Positions 34,464-42,396 of a DNA stretch of 64,000 bases are shown here, piece by piece (the first letter of the stretch is position 1; the number at the start of each line of letters is the position of its first letter). The notes beneath the pieces were generated by a model. The model saw nothing but the letters and a program-made list of their open reading frames with translations, did no database searches and was not told the DNA's origin. A program made the position numbers and the translations under genes. Source of the DNA: JACNIZ01 sp964344765 (GTDB taxonomy: Bacteria > Planctomycetota > UBA1135); NCBI GenBank assembly GCA_964344765.1, contig CAYFOM010000012.1, positions 47,290 to 111,289 on the forward strand. The letters are read 5' to 3'.

Positions 34464-34502
34464 ACGCAAAGCTCCCGCAGACGCCGGCCAAGGGAGGATC
34501 CC

Positions 34503-34874
34503 GTGGTTGATTGGTTGAGCAACGCCGACGCCATCGACGGCATTATTCGTTTGGTTTTGGCCTTCACTGCGGCATGGTTTGTTCTTGCCACGCTTTGGCT
34601 GTGGCGCTTGCAGCAAGGCAAAAACCAAGCTGCGCCGACAACCGTTTCCACGCGCGTGCATCTCGCGTGGCTGGCTATTCCGCTGCTCGCCGTTCCTAGC
34701 GGCGCTTTCCTGCAGTCGGAACAGCCCGAAACCCTGCCCACTAATCTTGCCGACGGCGGCGTGATTCCTGCCGTCCAAGACGAGGTGGAGTCCGTCAAGC
34801 CGGTCGATGATCCGGCCAGGGTCAATCATCCATCGCCCATCGTGGCGGTGTCCCATCCTGTTCACCCCATTTAG
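34503..34874 (+). CDS. Small two-helix membrane protein in the oxidase cluster
   Basis: A 123-residue protein with a GTG start preceded by a strong Shine-Dalgarno (AGGGAGG at 34491-34497, 5 nt spacing). Two helices are clear: IIRLVLAFTAAWFVLATLWLW and RVHLAWLAIPLLAVPSGAFL, followed by a polar, acidic and Pro-rich tail. The hairpin resembles the N-terminal membrane hairpin of COX subunit II but lacks a CuA domain; that resemblance is only impressionistic. It lies between the DUF420 gene and SCO, so an oxidase-assembly role is likely. I do not recognise the family. Confidence 0.65.
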   Translation: MVDWLSNADAIDGIIRLVLAFTAAWFVLATLWLWRLQQGKNQAAPTTVSTRVHLAWLAIPLLAVPSGAFLQSEQPETLPTNLADGGVIPAVQDEVESVKPVDDPARVNHPSPIVAVSHPVHPI

Positions 34875-34878
34875 AACA

Positions 34879-35037
34879 ATGGCGCACGAACCCGACGAAC
34901 CCGCTGTAGGCTCCCTGGCCAACATCACCATCATTGGAACCTTGGTTGCACTGGTGCTTGCCTTCATGGCAGCTGCCGTATCCAACCAAATGGAAAAGGG
35001 CATTCCCGAAAACTACAGTCGCAACCACAGCGAATAG
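34879..35037 (+). CDS. 52-residue single-helix membrane protein in the oxidase cluster
   Basis: The ATG at 34879 follows the previous stop by 4 nt and the next gene follows 4 nt after its stop, so the spacing fits a real operon gene. The protein has a short acidic N-terminus, one helix (LANITIIGTLVALVLAFMAAAV) and a polar tail ending NYSRNHSE. Small single-helix subunits are common in heme-copper oxidase operons. No family is recognised. Confidence 0.6.
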   Translation: MAHEPDEPAVGSLANITIIGTLVALVLAFMAAAVSNQMEKGIPENYSRNHSE

Positions 35038-35041
35038 TTTC

Positions 35042-35863
35042 GTGACTTCCATTTCCTTGTTTGGTCTGCGCGCGCTGCTTTTGGCAGTGTTGTTGAGCGT
35101 CTGCATGCAGCAGGCTGCCGCGCAAGACTTGCGTCCGCATAAGGAATTGGAGGAGGTCGGGATTACCGAGAAGTTAGAGCAACAGGTGCCGTTGGACCTG
35201 AAGTTCCGCAACACCGACGGTAAGGAAATCGAGCTTTCGTCGCTGTTCAACAACGGCAAGGCCACCATCCTGACTCTCAATTACGCCGACTGTCCGCAGC
35301 TGTGCAACTTGCAGCTCAGCGGTTTGGCCAAGTCGCTGAAAGAGATTGAAGAGACACCTGGACAAGACTTCCAGGTCGTTACCGTCAGCATCGACCCGAT
35401 CGAAACACCGCTGGCCGCGTCCAAAGTCAGGGATTTGTACCTGAAGTTCCTGGGTCGCGAAGATGCTGATTGGACCTTCTTGGTGGGTGGTCAAGATTCC
35501 ATCACCGCGCTCGCGAAGTCCGTCGGCTTTGGCTACAACTTTTTACCCGACGAAAACGAGTTTGCCCACACCGCAGCATTGATGTTGCTGACGCCGGAAG
35601 GCAAGGTCGCGCGCTATCTCTACGGCATTGAATACGAGCCGCAAACACTTCGCCTGTCGTTGTTGGAGACGGCCAAAGGCGAAGTCCGGTCCACTGTCGA
35701 CCGACTGATTCTCTACTGCTTCCAGTACGACGCCAGCAAAGGCAGTTACACCTTGGCCATCCTCAAGCTCACGCGGGTTGCGGGTGCGCTGACGGTTGTG
35801 CTGCTGGGCACCTTCATCCTTCGTCAAATGCGTCGCCGCAAGATCGAGCAAAACGCCGCATGA
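35042..35863 (+). CDS. SCO1/SenC-type copper chaperone
   Basis: A 273-residue protein. The GTG at 35042 gives a signal peptide (FGLRALLLAVLLSVCMQQAAAQ); an earlier in-frame ATG overlaps the small gene upstream. The thioredoxin fold has the copper motif CPQLC (YADCPQLCNLQLSGL) and the distal His in FAHTAALMLLTPEGKVARYLYGI. A C-terminal helix (VAGALTVVLLGTFILRQ) anchors it. It delivers copper to the CuA site of subunit II, whose gene overlaps it by 4 nt. Confidence 0.92.
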   Translation: MTSISLFGLRALLLAVLLSVCMQQAAAQDLRPHKELEEVGITEKLEQQVPLDLKFRNTDGKEIELSSLFNNGKATILTLNYADCPQLCNLQLSGLAKSLKEIEETPGQDFQVVTVSIDPIETPLAASKVRDLYLKFLGREDADWTFLVGGQDSITALAKSVGFGYNFLPDENEFAHTAALMLLTPEGKVARYLYGIEYEPQTLRLSLLETAKGEVRSTVDRLILYCFQYDASKGSYTLAILKLTRVAGALTVVLLGTFILRQMRRRKIEQNAA

Positions 35864-36843
35864 ACCTCTCCCTTCTCACTCCATTGGTGCAAGAAGCGCA
35901 AAAGAGGATAACCACACAAGATGGTTTCTTCTTCCCTGCCCAAGGCACCGCGGAAGCCGCAGTTCACGACACGGTATTTATGTACCTGTTGGCGATTGCC
36001 GGCTTCTTCTTCCTGCTGATTAATGCGGCAGCGGTTTACTTCGCGATTAAATACAATCGTTCGAAGTGCCCGGAGCCGCAACCGTCGCCGAGCCACCACA
36101 ATGGTCTGGAAATGGCCTGGACGATCATCCCGACGCTGATCTGCGTATGGTTGTTCTACATTGGTGTGGACGGTTTCATCAAGCGCACTCAAGCACCTGA
36201 GGGCTCGTACGAGATTCAGGTCACCGGTCAGAAGTGGAGCTGGAACTTCACCTATCCGAACGGCGCGCAGTCCAACGAACTTCATGCTCCGGTTGGCGAG
36301 AACATCCGCCTGATCATGAACTCGAAGGACGTGCTGCACAGTGTTTGGATTCCTGAGTTCCGCATCAAGCAAGACGTCGTTCCAGGCCGCTACACCGAGA
36401 CTTGGTTTAACTCCGAGATCGAAGGGACTTTCCCGATGAAGTGCACCGAGTACTGCGGTACCGATCACTCGGGAATGTGGTCGCCGGTGGTCATTCAATC
36501 GCGTGATGAGTTTAATGCTTGGCTGGAAGAAATGAGCAATCCCTACGAGGGCATGACACCGGTCCAGGTCGGTGAACTCGCCTTCACCAGCAAGGGCTGC
36601 TTTGCTTGTCACACCACCGACGGCACCGGCAAAGTAGGACCTTCGTTCAAGGGCTCCTTCGGAACCGAGCGCGACCTCGCCGACGGCACCACCGTCACCT
36701 TCGACGAGAACTACGTGCGCGAGTCGTTGCTCGAGCCGAACACCAAAGTGGCTGCCGGTTTCCAGCCGGTCATGCCAGTTGCCAATAATCTCACTGAAGA
36801 AGAGATCAGCGGCATCATCGCCTACCTCAAGTCCATCAAGTAG
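35860..36843 (+). CDS. coxB: Cytochrome c oxidase subunit II fused to cytochrome c (caa3 type)
   Basis: A 327-residue protein. Two N-terminal helices (FMYLLAIAGFFFLLINAAAVYFAI and MAWTIIPTLICVWLFYIGV) are followed by the CuA domain: GQKWSWNFTYP, DVLHSVWIPEFRIKQDVVPG and CTEYCGTDHSGMW with the Cys, His, Glu and Met ligands. From about residue 232 a fused c-type cytochrome has CFACHTTDG (heme CXXCH) and a likely Met ligand in FQPVMPVANNL. The fusion defines a caa3 oxidase taking electrons through its own heme c. Confidence 0.96.
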   Translation: MNLSLLTPLVQEAQKRITTQDGFFFPAQGTAEAAVHDTVFMYLLAIAGFFFLLINAAAVYFAIKYNRSKCPEPQPSPSHHNGLEMAWTIIPTLICVWLFYIGVDGFIKRTQAPEGSYEIQVTGQKWSWNFTYPNGAQSNELHAPVGENIRLIMNSKDVLHSVWIPEFRIKQDVVPGRYTETWFNSEIEGTFPMKCTEYCGTDHSGMWSPVVIQSRDEFNAWLEEMSNPYEGMTPVQVGELAFTSKGCFACHTTDGTGKVGPSFKGSFGTERDLADGTTVTFDENYVRESLLEPNTKVAAGFQPVMPVANNLTEEEISGIIAYLKSIK

Positions 36844-36852
36844 GAGAGAACC

Positions 36853-38529
36853 ATGTCTACCGTTGATCCCTCCGTGAACTACCTGAATCACGAAAAAGGT
36901 CTGCGCTCCTGGTTGATGACGCTTGACCATAAGCGTCTCGGCCTGATGTACATGTGGTCCACCTTCGTGGCCATGTTGCTGGGCGGTGCTTTTGCTTTGG
37001 CTCTGCGCTTTGAGCTGTTTGCCCCGGGGCAGCAGATCATGAGCGCCGACTTCTACAACCACATGTTCACGCTGCACGGCGCGGTGATGATCTTCTTGGT
37101 CATCATCCCTAGTATTCCGGCGGCGCTGGGCAACTTTGTGTTGCCGATCATGTTGGGGGTGAAGGATGTGGCCTTCCCCAAACTCAACCGTTTCTCCTAC
37201 CACCTGTACTTGATCGGCGCGCTGTTCCTAGTCGGTGCCATCTTGACCGGCGGTTTGGATACTGGTTGGACCTTCTACACGCCGTACTCTACGTCGACCG
37301 ATACCTCGGTGGTGATGGCGGTCATGGGTGCGTTCATTCTCGGTTTTAGCTCGATCTTTACCGGTCTGAACTTCATCTCGACCATCCACAAAATGCGCCC
37401 GCCGGGAATGACCTGGTTCCGCATGCCTTTGTTGCTGTGGGCGCTTTACGCCACCTCGGTGATTCAGATTCTGGCCACCCCGGTACTGGGTATCGCATTG
37501 CTGCTGCTGATGGTCGAGCGTGTACTCGGCGTCGGCATCTTGGACCCGGGCTTGGGCGGTGACCCGGTTCTGTTTGAACACTTGTTCTGGTTCTACAGCC
37601 ACCCGGCGGTGTACGTGATGATTCTGCCGGCGATGGGCGTGCTTTCGGAAATGTTCCCGATCTACAGCCGCAAGCACATCTTCGGCTACCGCTTCATCGC
37701 TTACAGTTCGATCTCGATCGCCATCGTGTCGTTCATCGTTTGGGGTCACCACATGTACGTCAGTGGTCAGTCGACGCTGGTTTCGGTGATCTTCTCGGCG
37801 CTGACCTTTACCGTTGCGATTCCATCGGCGATTAAGGTTTTTAACTGGATCGCCACGATGTACAAAGGTTCGATCGTGTTCACCACCGGCATGATTTCGT
37901 CGCTGGCGGTGATCTGGTTGTTCGGTATCGGTGGCTTGACCGGCTTGTGGTTGGCAAACCTGTCGACCGACATGCACCTTCACGATACTTACTTTGTGGT
38001 TTCCCACTTCCACTTCGTGATGGTGGGTTCGGCGCTGTTCTCCTACATGGGAGCGGTGCACCACTGGTGGCCGAAGATGTACGGCAAGATGTACAACGAA
38101 GGGCAAGCGCGTCTGTGGACGATCATGACCTTCATTGGTTTCAATGTCACCTTCCTGCCGCAGTTCTTGTTGGGTACGCGCGGAATGCCCCGTCGCTACT
38201 TCGACTACGCGCCACAGTTTGAGTTCCTCAACGCCGTTTCGACCATTGGCTCGGTCATCGTCGGCGTCAGCATCGTCATGATGATGATCAACTTGCTGCG
38301 TTCGCTGAAGTCCGGCAAGCAAGCTCCGCCGAACCCGTGGGGTGGTGTGACCTTGGAGTGGCAGTGCGCTTCGCCGCCGACTCCGCACAACTTCGAGGAA
38401 GCGCCGGCCGTCGGCGATCCTTACGACATGTCGCAGAACCGCTTTGTCTCCGATGAGGAAGGCTTTGTGCCTGTGAATCCCAGTGCGGATGATCCGCTCG
38501 TTTACCAAGTAGAGACCAAGGAGGCCTAA
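36853..38529 (+). CDS. coxA: Cytochrome c oxidase subunit I
   Basis: A 558-residue catalytic subunit with about twelve helices and an AGGAG RBS at 36842-36846. Heme a ligand region FTLHGAVMIFLVIIP, CuB/active-site segment HLFWFYSHPAVYVMILPAMGV with the His-Tyr cross-link region, VWGHHMYVSG, and DTYFVVSHFHFVMVGSALF for the heme a/a3 ligands. It reduces O2 and pumps protons. The flanking genes supply subunits II, III and IV. Confidence 0.98.
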   Translation: MSTVDPSVNYLNHEKGLRSWLMTLDHKRLGLMYMWSTFVAMLLGGAFALALRFELFAPGQQIMSADFYNHMFTLHGAVMIFLVIIPSIPAALGNFVLPIMLGVKDVAFPKLNRFSYHLYLIGALFLVGAILTGGLDTGWTFYTPYSTSTDTSVVMAVMGAFILGFSSIFTGLNFISTIHKMRPPGMTWFRMPLLLWALYATSVIQILATPVLGIALLLLMVERVLGVGILDPGLGGDPVLFEHLFWFYSHPAVYVMILPAMGVLSEMFPIYSRKHIFGYRFIAYSSISIAIVSFIVWGHHMYVSGQSTLVSVIFSALTFTVAIPSAIKVFNWIATMYKGSIVFTTGMISSLAVIWLFGIGGLTGLWLANLSTDMHLHDTYFVVSHFHFVMVGSALFSYMGAVHHWWPKMYGKMYNEGQARLWTIMTFIGFNVTFLPQFLLGTRGMPRRYFDYAPQFEFLNAVSTIGSVIVGVSIVMMMINLLRSLKSGKQAPPNPWGGVTLEWQCASPPTPHNFEEAPAVGDPYDMSQNRFVSDEEGFVPVNPSADDPLVYQVETKEA

Positions 38530-38533
38530 GCAG

Positions 38534-39256
38534 ATGAGTGATAGTCATCACGACGGCCTGGTCGCCCACCATTTCGACGACATCGAGCAGCAGTTCGATT
38601 CAAACAAGTTCGGAATGTGGGTGTTCCTGCTCACCGAAATCCTGTTCTTTAGCGGACTGTTCGTCTGCTACGCCGTTTACCGCGGCAACCACCCCGAGGT
38701 CTTCCAGTACGCTTCGCAGTTCTTGGATACGACCATGGGCGCGGTCAACACCGTTGTGCTGCTGCTGAGTTCGTTCACGGCGGCTTGGGCGGTGCGCGCT
38801 GCGCAATTGGGGCAGAGCAAGCTGGTCACTCAGCTGCTCGGCATTACCGTGCTTTGCGCGTTTGGCTTTATGGCGATTAAGTACTTCGAGTACAGCCATA
38901 AGTACCACGAAGGATTGCTGTGGGGCGGGAACAGCCACTCGATCTTTGTCGAGAACATGGACACCGTGCCTGCTGCGGTTGCCGCGGAAAGCGATTACTT
39001 CGAAGAAGTGAAAGGCTTGGACCCGGAGTTCCGCCGCCAAGTCGGCTTGTTCTTCGGCATCTACTTCTGCTTGACCGGCCTGCACGGCATTCACGTCGTC
39101 ATCGGTATCATCGTCATTCTGTGGCTGATGAGACGCAACATGCGCGGAGACTTCACCCCCGAGAAGTACGACGCGGTCGACTTAGGTGCGCTTTACTGGC
39201 ACTTGGTTGACCTCATCTGGATCTACCTCTTCCCGCTCCTCTACCTGATTAGCTAA
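38534..39256 (+). CDS. coxC: Cytochrome c oxidase subunit III
   Basis: A 240-residue membrane protein with about five helices. FGMWVFLLTEILFFSGLFVCYAVYR near the N-terminus, NTVVLLLSSFTAAWAV, FFGIYFCLTGLHGIHVVIGIIVILWLMRR and YWHLVDLIWIYLFPLLYLI at the end are diagnostic. It starts 4 nt after subunit I and ends 2 nt before subunit IV. Confidence 0.95.
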   Translation: MSDSHHDGLVAHHFDDIEQQFDSNKFGMWVFLLTEILFFSGLFVCYAVYRGNHPEVFQYASQFLDTTMGAVNTVVLLLSSFTAAWAVRAAQLGQSKLVTQLLGITVLCAFGFMAIKYFEYSHKYHEGLLWGGNSHSIFVENMDTVPAAVAAESDYFEEVKGLDPEFRRQVGLFFGIYFCLTGLHGIHVVIGIIVILWLMRRNMRGDFTPEKYDAVDLGALYWHLVDLIWIYLFPLLYLIS

Positions 39257-39258
39257 CC

Positions 39259-39612
39259 ATGAGCAGCCACGATCACGATCATTCCGGACCTCACGTCCTG
39301 TCGATGAAATTGCTGGCGGGCACCTTTGCTGCCCTGCTGGTTTTGACGGTGCTCACGGTAATCACCGGCCAAATGCCCTTGCATGGCTTCGACCTCGCTC
39401 TGGCGATGGTCATTGCTACCGTCAAAGCTTCTTTGGTTGCGCTGATCTTCATGCACCTGAAGTGGGACCGCCCGTTTAACGGATACATGTTCCTGGTCGC
39501 CGTGCTCTTCGTAGGCATGTTCCTTGCCTACGTGGTGCTCGACACCACGGAATACCAACCCGACATCAAGCAGTGGACGGACAAGGAAATCTCGCAGCCG
39601 GCCAGCGAGTAA
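39259..39612 (+). CDS. Cytochrome c oxidase subunit IV family protein (caa3 type)
   Basis: A 117-residue protein with a His-rich N-terminus (SSHDHDHSGPHVLS) and three helices, the central one VIATVKASLVALIFMHLKWDRPFN matching the prokaryotic COX4/CtaF-like family. Its end overlaps the longest reading of the next gene. It is a small accessory subunit of the oxidase. Confidence 0.88.
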   Translation: MSSHDHDHSGPHVLSMKLLAGTFAALLVLTVLTVITGQMPLHGFDLALAMVIATVKASLVALIFMHLKWDRPFNGYMFLVAVLFVGMFLAYVVLDTTEYQPDIKQWTDKEISQPASE

Positions 39613-40514
39613 TTTCAGATGGCGGGGGGGACCAGCAAGTCCTCCCCGCCGGCACCGGCGCCCTTGGACTGAAAGCCTTTTTGGCTTCACTGTCCATCCT
39701 ATTTATCAGCACTCTTTGTGCGTTTTGGATTGTTCGCGGCCAAGCTGATTTTTGGTCGCAGGATTTGCCGGCGGCACCGTTCGGCATGTGGATCAGCACG
39801 GCGATCTTGGCTGTACTTTCCTTGGCCTCGGAAAAAGCCTGCCAGCACCACCGTCGCAAAGCCGATAGCTACCGCCGCTGGTTCACGATCGCCTTTGCGT
39901 TGGCGATTGGTTTCGTCGTCAGTCAGTTCTTAAACTGGCGCGAAATGATCGAGCTGCAGCTGACGCCCAAAACTCGATCGCTGTACACTTTCAGCTTTTA
40001 CATGCTGACCGGTTTGCACGCCATCCACGTGATCGGCGGTTTGATTTGGCATGCGATCGCCTTCGGCAAAGTGAAAGCCGAAGCCGACGGTCAGCAAATC
40101 CCGGCATCGAGCATCGCTGAAGTGTTGCGCAACACCGCAATCTACTGGCACTTCCTCGGCCTGTGCTGGATTGTGCTTTACGGAAGCTTGCTGTTGTCGA
40201 TGCGCGATGACATCGGCCCGGATCAAATTATTAACGCATGTTGGGCACTCACCGGCGTCAGTTCGGTGATGTTCCTGATCTGCTGGGGCAACGCACTGCT
40301 CGCCATCTTCAAACACGAGGGCGCGGCGATGGCCGGGTTTTCATTGATCCCAATGGTCGCCTACCTGCGCGCCTTCATGCGCGCCGACGAATTCCGCATG
40401 CGCAGCACGCTGACCTGGTGGACCATCTGGTTCGGTTTAATCCTGGTCGGCCTGTCGATTGGATTTGCAGTCAAATTTGGCGTGGAAGCCGACGCCTTAA
40501 AGCCTACAACTTGA
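39573..40514 (+). CDS. Second heme-copper oxidase subunit III-like protein
   Basis: A membrane protein of up to 313 residues with about seven helices. Subunit III features: PFGMWISTAILAVLSLASEKA, FSFYMLTGLHAIHVIGGLIWHAI and IYWHFLGLCWIVLYGSLLL. The start is uncertain. GTG 39573 overlaps subunit IV by 40 nt and gives an unconserved Gly-rich leader; TTG 39681 (just inside the first helix) or a non-ATG start near 39612 are alternatives. A duplicated subunit III in one oxidase cluster suggests a paralogous or fused III/IV unit. About 100 extra residues follow the subunit III core, with two more helices. Confidence 0.8.
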   Translation: MDGQGNLAAGQRVISDGGGDQQVLPAGTGALGLKAFLASLSILFISTLCAFWIVRGQADFWSQDLPAAPFGMWISTAILAVLSLASEKACQHHRRKADSYRRWFTIAFALAIGFVVSQFLNWREMIELQLTPKTRSLYTFSFYMLTGLHAIHVIGGLIWHAIAFGKVKAEADGQQIPASSIAEVLRNTAIYWHFLGLCWIVLYGSLLLSMRDDIGPDQIINACWALTGVSSVMFLICWGNALLAIFKHEGAAMAGFSLIPMVAYLRAFMRADEFRMRSTLTWWTIWFGLILVGLSIGFAVKFGVEADALKPTT

Positions 40515-40518
40515 GACC

Positions 40519-40860
40519 ATGTCCGTTCCCATCTACCAGTTCTTGCACGTGGCCGGCGCCTTCCTGCTGGTCGGCATCACGTTTAAGGTGTTCGCCAAGC
40601 CCGATCCGGCAACGCGCAAGTCCAACCTGATGATGGCAGGCCTGTTCGCGCTGATCATGCTGGTCGGCGGCTTCGGCTTGCAAGCCCGGTTGAACTATGA
40701 GTGGTTCAATTGGATCTTGGTCAAAGTAGCCTGCTGGGTAGTTCTGACGGCGCTGGCTGGAATCGCCTACCGCAAACCGCAATCCATCGCATCGCTGGTT
40801 TGGGTTTGCCGCATCGTCGTGCTGACCGCGGTGGCGATGGTGTACTTCCGTCCGTTCTAG
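40519..40860 (+). CDS. Small four-helix membrane protein at the end of the oxidase cluster
   Basis: A 113-residue protein almost wholly made of four helices: FLHVAGAFLLVGITF, LMMAGLFALIMLVGGFGL, WILVKVACWVVLTALAGIAY and VVLTAVAMVYF. It resembles SirB2/DUF-type small membrane proteins with a conserved early His, but I am not sure of the family. It begins 4 nt after the subunit III-like gene, so it is probably co-transcribed with the oxidase. Confidence 0.65.
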   Translation: MSVPIYQFLHVAGAFLLVGITFKVFAKPDPATRKSNLMMAGLFALIMLVGGFGLQARLNYEWFNWILVKVACWVVLTALAGIAYRKPQSIASLVWVCRIVVLTAVAMVYFRPF

Positions 40861-40928
40861 GACGAGTAAACCTCTGTCCGGCCTCAAGGGTCTGAATACG
40901 GCCCTGCGCTCGGCGGCAGCCTCAGAAT

Positions 40929-40964
40929 TGTCATTGTCCCCAGTAGCGCCGGGGATTAATGACA
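40929..40964 (+). promoter_or_regulatory. Long leader hairpin before the cpgS-like gene
   Basis: TGTCATT (40929-40935) is perfectly complementary to AATGACA (40958-40964); inside it CCCC (40938-40941) pairs with GGGG (40951-40954), with a 9-nt loop. The only purine-rich tract before the start (GGGGA, 40951-40955) is inside the stem, and the ATG at 40969 lies in a perfect palindrome TCCCATGGGA (40965-40974). The structure could hide the ribosome site or be an operator. Function is inference. Confidence 0.5.
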
Positions 40965-40968
40965 TCCC

Positions 40969-42285
40969 ATGGGACGTAGAAGAATCCTGATCATGGGAGC
41001 CGCCGGGCGCGACTTCCATAACTTCAACACGCTATTCCGTAACGCACCGGAGATGGAGGTTGTGGCATTCACCGCCACGCAAATTCCAAACATCGAAGGG
41101 CGTACTTACCCGGCCGATTTGGCGGGTGAGCTTTATCCAAACGGCATTCCGATTTACCCCGAAGACGACCTCACCGATCTGATCCAAGATCTGAAAGTCG
41201 ACGAGGTTTATTTCTCCTACTCCGACGTACCCCATCAATACGTGATGGAGAAAGCCAGCCAGGTCACCGCCGCCGGCGCCCACTTCGGCGTGTTCTCGGC
41301 CGACCGCACCATGCTGGAATCCAGCAAGCCGGTGATTTCCATCTGTGCAGTGCGCACCGGCGTCGGCAAATCGCAAACCACGCGATACGTCAGCCGGATC
41401 TTGAAAAAGTTGGGCAAACGCGTCGTCGCCATTCGTCACCCGATGCCGTACGGCAACTTGTCGGCCCAGGCTTGTCAGCGCTTTGAAAATTACGACGATC
41501 TCGATCGCCACGAATGCACCATCGAGGAACGCGAAGAATACGAACCGCACATCGACAACGGCTTCGTCGTCTACGCCGGCGTCGATTACGAACAGATCAT
41601 TCGCCAAGCCGAGCAAGAAGCCGACGTCATCCTCTGGGATGGGGGTAACAACGATACGCCGTTCTACAAGTCCGACCTGTCCATCGTTTTGGTCGACCCG
41701 CACCGCCCCGGTCACGAGCTCAGCTACTACCCAGGCATGGTGAACCTGCTGTCGGCCGACGTGCTGCTGGTTAACAAAATGGACACCGCCAGTGATGAGG
41801 GCATCGCCGAAGTGCTGGCCAACTGCCAGAAATACAACCCTGAGGCCCGCGTGGTGCGCTGCGCTTCCGAAATCACCGTTGACCAGCCGGAACTGATCGC
41901 CGGCAAGCGCGCGCTGGTGGTGGAGGACGGTCCAACCCTGACCCACGGCGGCATGGAATACGGAGCCGGCTGGTTTGCCGCTCAAAATGCCGGAGCCGCC
42001 GAAATCGTCGACGCCAAGCCCTACGCCGTCGGCTCGATCAAGGAAACTTTCGAAGCCTACCCAAACGCGGCAGCTATCTTGCCGGCCATGGGTTACGGCG
42101 AAATGCAGGTGCGCGAACTCGAGGCAACCATCCAAGCCACCCCGGCTGACGTGGTTGTCGAAGGCACTCCAATCGACTTGTCACGCATCCTCAAAGTCGA
42201 CAAGCCGCTGGCCAATGTGCGCTATGAATTGGCCGAAATCGAAGGCGATCAGATCGAAAAGGAGCTGGTCGCGGTGCTGGGATAA
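40969..42285 (+). CDS. Cyclic 2,3-diphosphoglycerate synthetase-like P-loop protein
   Basis: A 438-residue protein. The N-terminus is Rossmann-like (RRILIMGAAGRDFHNFNTLFR). Residues about 127-300 form a P-loop domain with AVRTGVGKSQTTRYVSRILKKLGKRVVAIRHPMPYG, DVILWDGGNNDTPFYKSDLSIVLVDPHRPGHELSYYPG and VLLVNKMDTA. These blocks match the family of archaeal cyclic 2,3-diphosphoglycerate synthetase (CpgS), which makes an osmolyte in methanogens; bacterial homologues are often labelled GTPase and their product is untested. It is monocistronic in appearance, with a structured leader and a hairpin after its stop. Confidence 0.8.
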   Translation: MGRRRILIMGAAGRDFHNFNTLFRNAPEMEVVAFTATQIPNIEGRTYPADLAGELYPNGIPIYPEDDLTDLIQDLKVDEVYFSYSDVPHQYVMEKASQVTAAGAHFGVFSADRTMLESSKPVISICAVRTGVGKSQTTRYVSRILKKLGKRVVAIRHPMPYGNLSAQACQRFENYDDLDRHECTIEEREEYEPHIDNGFVVYAGVDYEQIIRQAEQEADVILWDGGNNDTPFYKSDLSIVLVDPHRPGHELSYYPGMVNLLSADVLLVNKMDTASDEGIAEVLANCQKYNPEARVVRCASEITVDQPELIAGKRALVVEDGPTLTHGGMEYGAGWFAAQNAGAAEIVDAKPYAVGSIKETFEAYPNAAAILPAMGYGEMQVRELEATIQATPADVVVEGTPIDLSRILKVDKPLANVRYELAEIEGDQIEKELVAVLG

Positions 42286-42319
42286 GCAGTTACAAGCGCT
42301 AGCCATTCCTGCTATGTTT

Positions 42320-42349
42320 GGGGGAGCGGCGGTTTGAGCCGCTGCCCCC
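42320..42349 (+). terminator. Strong GC hairpin between the cpgS-like gene and the MoxR operon
   Basis: GGGGGAGCGGC (42320-42330) pairs with GCCGCT-G-CCCCC (42338-42349) with one bulged G and a 7-nt loop. No U-run follows, so it is not canonical, but it starts 35 nt after the cpgS-like stop and separates two transcription units. It could act as a terminator, attenuator or RNA-stability element. Confidence 0.45.
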
Positions 42350-42372
42350 TAAGCCACCGCCTTTGCCGGCCG

Positions 42373-42396
42373 TGGTTCACCCATTGGTTTGAACCA
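42373..42396 (+). promoter_or_regulatory. Perfect 7-bp inverted repeat ending on the first base of the operon's start codon
   Basis: TGGTTCA (42373-42379) and TGAACCA (42390-42396) are perfect inverted repeats with a 10-nt spacer. The last base is the A of the ATG. As RNA this is a hairpin over the translation start; as DNA it is a dyad that could bind a repressor dimer. No other Shine-Dalgarno is visible before this ATG. Function is inference. Confidence 0.45.

Noticed and set aside
33893..34510. 205-codon frame overlapping the DUF420 gene in another frame
   Set aside because: Low-complexity, charged shadow sequence; the DUF420 frame has four clear helices and family motifs.
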